A stretch of 26,542 nucleotides of DNA. Source: CAZCSK01 sp964501265 (GTDB taxonomy: Bacteria; Actinomycetota; CADDZG01; JAHWKV01). The stretch is taken from assembly GCA_964501265.1 (NCBI GenBank), contig CAZCSK010000034.1, forward strand, positions 1 to 26,542. Direction: 5' to 3'. The notes below the pieces were generated by a model that was given only the letters and a program-made list of their open reading frames with translations, had not been told where the DNA came from and did not search any database. Each line of letters starts with the position of its first letter. The stretch's first letter is position 1. Shown here one piece after another: positions 1 through 6,228 of this stretch. The translations under genes were made by a program, and so were the position numbers.

Positions 1-100
1 GGGGGCGCGTGTCTCAGATTTTGCCAAATGTGCCTAGAGCGGGGGCGCGTGTCTCAGATTTTACCAGGCGATTTACCAATTTTTGAGACACGCGCCCCCC
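1..100. repeat. REP-like repeat cluster: two direct copies and one inverted copy
   Basis: Positions 1-22 and 41-62 are identical, and the match continues with one mismatch to 26 and 66. The core GGGGGCGCGTGTCTCA (41-56) is repeated in perfect inverted orientation at 84-99, so 41-99 can form a 16-bp stem with a 27-base interior. The interior itself holds two near-copies of a TTTACCA-like word. No transposase gene is visible. Short GC-rich palindromic extragenic elements that carry this kind of direct/inverted arrangement are typical of REP/BIME elements mobilised by RAYT (REP-associated tyrosine transposases); that assignment is inference. The cluster is cut by the left window edge, so its full extent is unknown. 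Confidence 0.75.
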
Positions 101-102
101 GT

Positions 103-127
103 GGGGGTGGGGCCCCGTGGGGTGGGG
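103..127 (+). other. Putative G-quadruplex-forming G-run cluster
   Basis: Four G-runs (103-107, 109-112, 119-122, 124-127) are separated by loops of 1, 6 and 1 bases, which fits a classical four-tetrad G4 pattern. It lies directly upstream of the HAD hydrolase start, on the coding strand. GGGG at 109-112 followed by CCCC at 113-116 also allows a competing duplex. Whether it folds, or merely provides a G-rich ribosome-binding region, cannot be decided from sequence. Confidence 0.4.
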
Positions 128-137
128 CTAGAATCGC

Positions 138-884
138 TTGGTGGAACTCCCCAGACCCCCAGAGGCCGTCACTTTCGACTGTTGGGGAACGCTCATCGAT
201 GAACCCGACCAGCAACGCACCATGGCAATCAGGGCCCAGGCATTGCAAGCGGCCGCCGTCAAACGTGGCCTGGATCTCGATCTGGGCAGAGCCGCCGAAT
301 TAGTCGATGCCGCCTGGCGGAGGCACGTGGCCACCTGGAGGAAAGGCGAACCCTATGGACCCTTAGGGGCTGCCCAGTGGATAGCTGCGCAACTACCTTT
401 TCCCGAAGATGAGGCCCTTCTTGGCGAATTGACCGAGGGACTGCAAACTGCATTGCGTCATGTGGGAACCCGGCAAGTCGAAGGCGCTGCCGATACCCTC
501 ACAGTTCTTCGCACCGCGGGAATCCCGACTGCGCTCATCTGCGATACCGGCATGACCCCGGGCCGCATCATTCGGGAGTTCCTGTCCACTCACGGCATCG
601 AACTCGACCATTACCTGTTCTCCGACGAAGTGGGAAAGCCGAAACCATTTCCGAGAATTTTTCAGGCCGCGCTTGCTGCCACAGGAGCGGCGAGCGAAGC
701 AGCGATACACATTGGAGATCTACGACGCACCGATATTGCCGGCGCCCGCGAGGCGGGGATGGCGACGATCCGATTCATCGGCGTGCACGACGACGGCTAC
801 GGCAATGAAGACACCACTGGCGACGAGGCCGACGCCGTCCTTGGGTCATGGGCAGACCTGCCCGCCCTTATTGGAGTCGAGTGA
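138..884 (+). CDS. HAD-superfamily hydrolase (haloacid dehalogenase-like)
   Basis: A 248-residue protein with all four HAD motifs. Motif I is FDCWGTL with nucleophile Asp14, motif II is ICDTGMT at 134-140, motif III Lys lies in GKPKP (Lys167), and motif IV is HIGDLRRTDI at 191-200. The residue two after the nucleophile is Trp16, not the Asp acid/base of classical HAD phosphatases. This resembles the D-x-Y pattern of haloacid dehalogenases, so phosphatase activity should not be assumed and the substrate is unknown. The start may be TTG 138 or GTG 141; the G-rich tract at 124-127 is better spaced for TTG 138. The stop overlaps the GTG start of the tungstate-binding protein (GTGA at 881-884), so the gene is translationally coupled to the tup-like operon. 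A metabolic link to tungsten is not evident. Confidence 0.85.
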   Translation: MVELPRPPEAVTFDCWGTLIDEPDQQRTMAIRAQALQAAAVKRGLDLDLGRAAELVDAAWRRHVATWRKGEPYGPLGAAQWIAAQLPFPEDEALLGELTEGLQTALRHVGTRQVEGAADTLTVLRTAGIPTALICDTGMTPGRIIREFLSTHGIELDHYLFSDEVGKPKPFPRIFQAALAATGAASEAAIHIGDLRRTDIAGAREAGMATIRFIGVHDDGYGNEDTTGDEADAVLGSWADLPALIGVE

Positions 885-1666
885 ATCGCTGGATTCTCTT
901 ATTGTTTGCTTTGCTTGGGGCATGCGCTCCCGGCCTTGCGTCAAACAATGTCATCGTGCTCGCTTCCACCACGAGCACTCAAGACTCAGGTCTGCTGGAT
1001 ACATTGACGGCGGAGTTCGAGAGTGGTCATCCGGGGTTGCGAGTCAAAGTAGTTGCCGTGGGTTCCGGAGAGGCTCTCGATTTGGGACGGCGCGGCGACG
1101 CCGATGTCTTGCTCGTTCACTCACCGCAAGATGAAGCGACGTTCATGGCGCAAGGACATGGTCTGTCGCGCACAACCATCATGCGAAACGATTTTGTGGT
1201 GGCCGGCCCAAGCGATGACCCAGCCTCCGTTAGTGAATCTAGCGGTGCGGCCGAGGCATTCACGCGAATCGCTACGTCCCGCGTGCCCTTTATCTCTCGG
1301 GGCGACGAATCGGGAACGCACCGACGTGAACTGAGCGTTTGGGATGAGGCGGCCATCGCACCGGGCGGCGATTGGTATTACGAAGCCGGGGCCGGAATGG
1401 CCGAAACTCTGGTCATTGCGGCCGAGAAAAGCGCGTACATCCTGACCGACACCGCCACGCTCAGAGCAACGAAGCCTTCGCTCCAAATCCTTTTCTCAAA
1501 GGACAAGACCTTGGTCAACCTCTACAGCGTCATCCCGGTCGCGTCGGCGCGGAGTAAAGCCGCGGGCACTCTGGCCCAGTGGCTTGTGTCGCCGGAATCT
1601 CTAACCGTCATCGACTCCTTCGGCAAAGATCGATTTGGCTCACTGTTTGAACCGGTGGCGCAGTGA
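881..1666 (+). CDS. tupA: Tungstate-type ABC transporter substrate-binding lipoprotein
   Basis: A binding protein of about 261 residues. The N-terminus is a signal peptide ending in LLGAC, a plausible lipobox, so the mature protein would be membrane-tethered. The STTSTQDSGLL motif just after it, and the later VGSGEALDLGRRGDADVLL stretch, are characteristic of the TupA branch of oxyanion-binding proteins (PstS-like fold); the TTTS-type motif contacts the oxyanion in that family. GTG 881 is chosen over an upstream in-frame ATG at 848 because it places the signal peptide at the N-terminus and overlaps the HAD stop as GTGA. The stop overlaps the permease start in the same way. Molybdate or another oxyanion remains possible, but the permease and ATPase that follow fit a TupABC system. 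Confidence 0.85.
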   Translation: MNRWILLLFALLGACAPGLASNNVIVLASTTSTQDSGLLDTLTAEFESGHPGLRVKVVAVGSGEALDLGRRGDADVLLVHSPQDEATFMAQGHGLSRTTIMRNDFVVAGPSDDPASVSESSGAAEAFTRIATSRVPFISRGDESGTHRRELSVWDEAAIAPGGDWYYEAGAGMAETLVIAAEKSAYILTDTATLRATKPSLQILFSKDKTLVNLYSVIPVASARSKAAGTLAQWLVSPESLTVIDSFGKDRFGSLFEPVAQ

Positions 1667-2367
1667 TTCCCGATGCGCTCCGCGATGCAGTCGATCTGAT
1701 TCTGAGCGGCGATCCGTACACGCTTTCGGTCATCTGGTTTTCCTTCAAAGTAGCGTTCGCGTCCCTGGCGATCGCCGTGGTGATCGGCCTTCCTCTTGGA
1801 ATATTGCTCGGCACAACTCGCTTCGCTGGACGGCTGGGTTTTTTGACTCTGGTGAATGCGGCGATGGGCTTGCCGCCGGTTGTCGCGGGCCTAGCAACTT
1901 TCATGGTCCTTCGTAACAACGGCGTCTTCGGTGACGCCCAACTTCTGTTCACTCCCGCGGCGATGGTCATCGCGCAGGTGCCTCTCGCTGCCCCGCTCAT
2001 TGCAGGAATCACGATGGCGTCGATTAGCGCGCTGCCCGCGTCGATCAAGATTCAAGCGCGGTCACTGGGAGCGAGCAGGTTGCAGGAAGCAAAGCTTCTA
2101 GCAGGACAGGCGCGGGCGTCGCTCTTTGCGGCGGTAATCGCCGGATTCGGGGCAACGATCTCTGAAGTCGGGGCGATTCTAATCACGGGCGGCAACCTGT
2201 TGGTGGGCGGCAAGAACTACACACGGACGATGACCACGGCCATCGTCCTGGAAACCCGGCTCGGAAACTTCTCCCGGGCCATGGCATTCGCTGTCATTCT
2301 GCTCGTGGCAATACTTTTCGTGAACATCCTCTTTACGCGCGCACAGACAGCGGGGCGCTCGCGATGA
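1663..2367 (+). CDS. tupB: Tungstate-type ABC transporter permease
   Basis: A 234-residue hydrophobic protein of the binding-protein-dependent permease family, with about five or six membrane segments. The EAA-type loop that docks on the ATPase is visible in the SLGASRLQEAKLLAGQARAS region. The last third carries the ISEVGAILITGGNL stretch common in tungstate/molybdate permeases. The GTG start overlaps the upstream stop (GTGA), and the stop overlaps the ATPase ATG (ATGA at 2364-2367), which implies coupled translation and fixed subunit stoichiometry. It would form the membrane channel of the importer. Confidence 0.87.
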   Translation: MIPDALRDAVDLILSGDPYTLSVIWFSFKVAFASLAIAVVIGLPLGILLGTTRFAGRLGFLTLVNAAMGLPPVVAGLATFMVLRNNGVFGDAQLLFTPAAMVIAQVPLAAPLIAGITMASISALPASIKIQARSLGASRLQEAKLLAGQARASLFAAVIAGFGATISEVGAILITGGNLLVGGKNYTRTMTTAIVLETRLGNFSRAMAFAVILLVAILFVNILFTRAQTAGRSR

Positions 2368-3455
2368 GCATCCTTCTAGAGGGGACGGGTCTGCTACGCA
2401 GATACGCGCGGGCCCTGACTCTCGACATTCCGAATATCAGCGTCCAGCGCGGGCGTGTCCTTTCGATCATGGGGCCCTCGGGCGCGGGCAAGAGTACGCT
2501 TCTGCGACTCCTTGCGCTGGTCGAAAGACCCGACGAGGGCCAAGTTTTGGTCGATGGCCGCTCCGCAAAAACGCACGATCTTGCATCCCGAAGGCGGATG
2601 GCAGCGGCCATGCAGACCGCCACTTTGTTCCGGGGCACGGTTTTACGAAACGTCGAGTGGGGCCTGCAGATCAGAAGGACCCACAAGCGTCAACGTCTGG
2701 TGCGCGCGGAGGAAGCCTTGGCACTTGTTGGGCTGGACGGGTTCGAAGACCGCGAAGTCGGTGAACTCTCGGGGGGCGAAGCCCAGCGCGTGAATCTTGC
2801 GCGGGCGCTTGCGGTAGAGCCCGAGATCTTATTTCTCGATGAACCCCTCGTCCACGTCGACGAGCCAATGCGCGAATCGCTGGCGCTTGCACTTCGCAAG
2901 TTCACTTCGCGGACAGGGTGCGCTTGCATTTGGGTCACTCACGACCGAGCCGAGGCACTCGGCATGTCCGACGACCTCGCGTTAGTGAGCGAGGGTCGGC
3001 TGGTGCAATACGGAAAAACCATGGAAGTCTTTGCAGAACCCGGCAACGTCGAGGCGGCACCCCTTGTCGGGGCAGACAATGTGATTGCAGCAACAATCAC
3101 CTCCAACGACGAGGGCCTAGCTCAGTTGAAGGCCGGCAGCGTCGAAATCGAGGCGGCTACCGGCCTGGCCGAGGGCGCCAGTGTTTATGTCCTGATAAGG
3201 CCCGAGGAAGTTTCAGTTTGGACTAAGCCACCACCGGGCACCAGTCCTCGCAACCGCTTTAAAGGTCAACTGGTCGAAGCAATCTCGCTGGGGGCCATCA
3301 TGAAATTGCGGATCGACGGCGAGGTGCCGTTGGTTGCCCTGGTCACCCGGCCCACATTTCGAGAATTGGGGATCGGCATCGGTGATCAGATCTGGACGGG
3401 CTTCAAGGCGACCGCCGTCCACGTCGTGCGCAGACCGGGGGGTTCGGGGGCGTAG
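2364..3455 (+). CDS. tupC: Tungstate-type ABC transporter ATP-binding protein
   Basis: A 363-residue ATPase. Walker A is GPSGAGKST at 37-45, the Q-loop Gln is near 84, the signature LSGGEAQ is at 135-141, Walker B ILFLDEP is at 155-161, and the switch His is His193. After about residue 230 comes an extra domain of about 130 residues with a GADNVIAATI start and RPEEVSV strand, resembling the TOBE/Mop regulatory domains of oxyanion and CUT1-type importers; such domains can bind the anion or mediate feedback. ATG 2364 overlaps the permease stop. It is the last gene of the operon: a G-rich, gene-free stretch of 72 bases follows before the receiver gene. Confidence 0.87.
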   Translation: MSILLEGTGLLRRYARALTLDIPNISVQRGRVLSIMGPSGAGKSTLLRLLALVERPDEGQVLVDGRSAKTHDLASRRRMAAAMQTATLFRGTVLRNVEWGLQIRRTHKRQRLVRAEEALALVGLDGFEDREVGELSGGEAQRVNLARALAVEPEILFLDEPLVHVDEPMRESLALALRKFTSRTGCACIWVTHDRAEALGMSDDLALVSEGRLVQYGKTMEVFAEPGNVEAAPLVGADNVIAATITSNDEGLAQLKAGSVEIEAATGLAEGASVYVLIRPEEVSVWTKPPPGTSPRNRFKGQLVEAISLGAIMKLRIDGEVPLVALVTRPTFRELGIGIGDQIWTGFKATAVHVVRRPGGSGA

Positions 3456-3527
3456 GGGGGGGTAAGGTTTCAGGCGTCACCATCCTGGGTCGATAATCAA
3501 GTCGAGCGAATCGGAGGCGCCCATTCC

Positions 3528-3896
3528 TTGAAAACTCTCATAGTTGATGATGACCCGGACCTGCGGATGCTAGTGCGCGTGACTCTGGCAGCCGATCCCC
3601 GGCTTGAGGTCATCGCGGAGGCGGAAACCGCAACTGACGCTATTGAGATGGTCATGCAGATAAAACCCGAACTGATCATCCTCGATCACCTAATCGATGG
3701 CCGCTACACCGGGCTCGAGGCCGCTCCGCTTCTCAAGGCGGCGTCCCCAAGTTCAAAGATCATCCTGTTCACAGGTTTCGATCACATCCGCAACGAGGTC
3801 GGTTCAGAGGCGGCAGACGCCTTTTTGGTCAAGACCAATCTAGACCAGCTCGTGACTCTGGCCCAGCAGCTACTCGGTCTCGACCCGATCAGCTAA
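3528..3896 (+). CDS. Stand-alone response-regulator receiver protein
   Basis: A 122-residue single-domain receiver. The acidic pocket is Asp8-Asp10, the phosphoacceptor is Asp53 in IILDHLIDG, the conserved Thr/Ser position is Thr82 (FTG) and the conserved Lys is Lys102. No DNA-binding or enzymatic output domain follows, so it should act through protein contacts or as a phosphate relay. The start is TTG 3528; GGAGG about 12 bases upstream is the only candidate ribosome site. The sensor kinase follows at once, so the two are likely cognate and co-transcribed. Confidence 0.85.
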   Translation: MKTLIVDDDPDLRMLVRVTLAADPRLEVIAEAETATDAIEMVMQIKPELIILDHLIDGRYTGLEAAPLLKAASPSSKIILFTGFDHIRNEVGSEAADAFLVKTNLDQLVTLAQQLLGLDPIS

Positions 3897-3943
3897 GTCA
3901 AACTGAGTCCACGAAAAGGCTCCTTGGGGCCCTTCGAGCCCTA

Positions 3944-4573
3944 GTGGTCGTCGTCGTCGCAGTAGTGATCGGCGTCGCATCGTTTGAATTTGTGGATAGA
4001 CAGGCGTTACCCCTGCGTGAGTTCCTCGTCAAGGCCGCCCGCGTCGAGACCACGGCGGCGTCGGCAGGGCCGTTGGAAAGCTGGTTCAGGGCCGCGCGCG
4101 CCCAGGCTGACGCCCTTGCAACCGCCTTGCAGCCGTGGCCCAGTTCGCGTGGCGCAGCGACCGATGCACGCTCGACGCTGGATCGAATGCTTCCGGCGGC
4201 ATCTGCATTTGATGCGGGCGCGTATGTCGTCGATCTCGCCGGCCGCGTGGTTGCTACGTCGAGTCCCGATGCGGCCCTTATGAACCTGGATCGGAAGTCT
4301 CCCTGGGTCCAGACCGCATTGTCCGGCGACGCCACAGTCTCGTCTATGCACAAAGACAGCCTGACGCGGATCGACCTGATCGCAGTGGCGACACCGCTCA
4401 AAGATCAGACCGGAAAAGTGTCGGGGGCCCTAGACGCATCCACAAGATTGCTTGAGGGACCCTTTGCCGACAGTCTCGCCTCCATCCCGGTCCCGCAAGG
4501 CGCGCAGGTTTTCCTTGTCGACGCCGAAGGAACGACCTTGGCTCCGTCCCCAAAAGAACGTGACGCCCAATGA
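3944..4573 (+). CDS. Cache-type sensor histidine kinase, N-terminal fragment (frameshifted)
   Basis: A 209-residue reading frame encoding one membrane segment (about residues 1-15) and most of an extracytoplasmic Cache/PDC-like sensor domain, ending in VFLVDAEGTTLAPSP before an out-of-frame tail and stop. The rest of the domain, the second membrane segment and the kinase core are in the next frame (4560-5516), so this looks like half of one broken gene. GTG 3944 is the first standard start. However, the in-frame residues just upstream (KRLLGALRAL) look like a native basic N-terminus, so the true start may be misread or non-canonical. The preceding receiver is the presumed partner. As it stands, the fragment would be a membrane-anchored sensor with no kinase. 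Confidence 0.6.
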   Translation: MVVVVAVVIGVASFEFVDRQALPLREFLVKAARVETTAASAGPLESWFRAARAQADALATALQPWPSSRGAATDARSTLDRMLPAASAFDAGAYVVDLAGRVVATSSPDAALMNLDRKSPWVQTALSGDATVSSMHKDSLTRIDLIAVATPLKDQTGKVSGALDASTRLLEGPFADSLASIPVPQGAQVFLVDAEGTTLAPSPKERDAQ

Positions 4574-5516
4574 GAACCTCGCTGAGCCAGCACGCCTCGC
4601 TTCAACTCTAGGGTCAGGCTCAGTCGTATATCTAGGTCAAGGCAAGGTATCGACGTTTGCCTCCTTTAGCAGAGTTGATCGGGGATGGAGCCTGATCTTG
4701 ACTCAGGAGGCGCGAGACTTTTTCGCTTCCACGACTGGTCAGAGCCGCGCAGCCGGGGCGGTGATCGCCGCTTTGCTAATCATCCTGCTCGTGGTGGGCG
4801 GGCTTCTCCAACGCAAATGGCGTAAGGCGGAATTTCGCAGCGAGCACGTCAAGCGATCCTTTCTAGCGATAGCAGGTCACGAGTTACGCACGCCGCTGAC
4901 GGCCATCCGAGGGTTCAGTCAAACTTTGCTCAGCCGCTGGGACGACGTCACCGATGACAAAAAACTTGAACTCGTGACCACGATCGGCGGGCAGGCCCGG
5001 AACCTGGACAACCTTGTCGAAAGGCTTCTGGTAGGCGCACAACTCGAAGCGGGGATCGCCTCGGCAGCTTCAGTACGGTCGGTCGATATAGCGCCTGCAA
5101 TCGCGACGTCGGTGGAGCACCACCGGTCACTAACGCCGCTGCATACCTTCAGAACGGAAGTTGAACTCTCCCTGGTGGCGAAGGTGGACGTGAAGGGATT
5201 CGACCGGGCCTTTAGCCAACTGCTCGAAAACGCGGTCAAATACTCGCCAACGGGGGGTGACATCTTTATCTCCGCCCGCACGAAAGGCGGGCAAGTGGAG
5301 GTCGTAGTCGAGGACGAGGGAGTGGGTCTACCTTCCGACATATCCGGCATTTTCGACAAATTTGGCCAGGGCGAAGAGGTCGATACTCGCGTCCATGATG
5401 AGGGCGGCATTGGCCTTGGGTTGTTCATCGCCAAGACACACCTCGCTCTAAATTTCATGGTCACGCTGCAGCGCGAACGCTACTCGAGCACTGGCCTAGG
5501 CGAGCCGAAAGGCTAG
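4560..5516 (+). CDS. Sensor histidine kinase, C-terminal fragment (frameshifted partner of the upstream frame)
   Basis: This frame continues the Cache domain, then has a membrane segment (AGAVIAALLIILLVVGG near 4755-4805) and a HisKA/HATPase core. The phosphoacceptor His is in AGHELRTPL, the N box is LLENAVKYSP, and the G1, F and G2 regions are EDEGVGLP, FDKFGQG and GGIGLGLFIAKT. Removing one A from the run at 4552-4555 fuses it smoothly to the upstream frame (reading SPKNVTPNE). The given start, GTG 4560, is only where reinitiation could occur and has no good ribosome site; in-frame sequence upstream of about 4552 does not resemble the family. After the G2 box the usual HGG segment and final strand are missing or scrambled, so the ATP-binding domain may also be damaged. 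Confidence 0.6.
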   Translation: MTPNENLAEPARLASTLGSGSVVYLGQGKVSTFASFSRVDRGWSLILTQEARDFFASTTGQSRAAGAVIAALLIILLVVGGLLQRKWRKAEFRSEHVKRSFLAIAGHELRTPLTAIRGFSQTLLSRWDDVTDDKKLELVTTIGGQARNLDNLVERLLVGAQLEAGIASAASVRSVDIAPAIATSVEHHRSLTPLHTFRTEVELSLVAKVDVKGFDRAFSQLLENAVKYSPTGGDIFISARTKGGQVEVVVEDEGVGLPSDISGIFDKFGQGEEVDTRVHDEGGIGLGLFIAKTHLALNFMVTLQRERYSSTGLGEPKG

Positions 5517-5597
5517 TTACCGCACCGCCCCCAAGATAACTATTTCTAGCTATGTAGACGCATCCCCGCGGGACCGACACTCCTTGTAGTCAGATGA

Positions 5598-5636
5598 ATC
5601 CTGGTGGTGCTCACCAGGATCCTCCCGAAAGGATCC
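5598..5636 (+). promoter_or_regulatory. Overlapping hairpins in the leader of the WxL-like gene
   Basis: ATCCTGGTG (5598-5606) pairs perfectly with CACCAGGAT (5612-5620) around a 5-base loop. GGATCC at 5617-5622 can instead pair with GGATCC at 5631-5636, enclosing a GAAA stretch. The two hairpins share bases 5617-5620, so they are mutually exclusive. The second would involve the presumed Shine-Dalgarno GAAAGGA (5627-5633) seven bases before the ATG at 5640. A translational switch or mRNA stabiliser is a plausible inference; no known riboswitch class is recognised. Confidence 0.4.
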
Positions 5637-5639
5637 AAA

Positions 5640-6200
5640 ATGAAGAGAATCAAGTTCACGATCCTGCTAGCAATACTGCTCTCGGTCTCCCTCGTAGGCA
5701 TGGCGGCAGTCCAGGCCGATACCGCCACCGTTACAGCGACTCTGGCGTCACCCGCGGGTACTCGGGTCCTCAGCGGGATTGCCTCCTCGACCGCACTGGT
5801 CACCAACAGCAGCACGTCGGCGTCGGCATCGTTTTCGGTCGCAGCGGTGGAAGCGCTTGCCGACGGCGTCACCAACGGTTGGTCGGTGACCGCTGTTTCC
5901 GGTGACTTCGCGAAGGTGGGTGGCGGATCTATCGCTGCCTCCAACTTCGCATACGCTCAGGGCAACGCAGGCAGCCGAACGGTTACCGGCGTTGGCACCC
6001 TCTCCGGAACCATTAATGCAGGCACGAGCGGTGCCTTGGACTCAGCCCAGACTTTGTTCTCGGTCTCAGGTGAGACAGCCGGCACCTTCCCCGGCTACAC
6101 CGGAACCTACACAGGCGTCGGTAACGTCACGCTGACACTTCCCGCAGGGACGGCTTCTGGCACCTACACTGCAACGGTCACAATCACGCTGGTTGCCTAA
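5640..6200 (+). CDS. Secreted WxL-domain-like surface protein
   Basis: A 186-residue protein with a signal peptide (KRIKFTILLAILLSVSLVGMAAVQA). The mature part is rich in Thr, Ser, Gly and Ala and predicted all-beta. It has a WSVTAVSGDF motif at Trp81 and ends in GTYTATVTITLVA. Both match the layout of WxL domains, which have one W-x-L-type motif internally and one at the C-terminus; here the last Trp is replaced (TIT). In Firmicutes, WxL domains bind peptidoglycan and work with DUF916 (WxLIP) partners, and such a partner is the next gene. ATG 5640 is preferred to an upstream in-frame GTG at 5604 because AAAGGA precedes it and the signal peptide then starts at the N-terminus. The family assignment rests on layout plus neighbour, so it is moderate. 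Confidence 0.65.
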   Translation: MKRIKFTILLAILLSVSLVGMAAVQADTATVTATLASPAGTRVLSGIASSTALVTNSSTSASASFSVAAVEALADGVTNGWSVTAVSGDFAKVGGGSIAASNFAYAQGNAGSRTVTGVGTLSGTINAGTSGALDSAQTLFSVSGETAGTFPGYTGTYTGVGNVTLTLPAGTASGTYTATVTITLVA

Positions 6201-6228
6201 CATTCCCACTATGCTCAAGCCCTGAAAT

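Noticed and set aside
4919..5464. Minus-strand open frame of 181 codons opposite the broken kinase
   Set aside because: Antisense to HisKA/HATPase motifs; low-complexity Ser/Thr/Pro composition.
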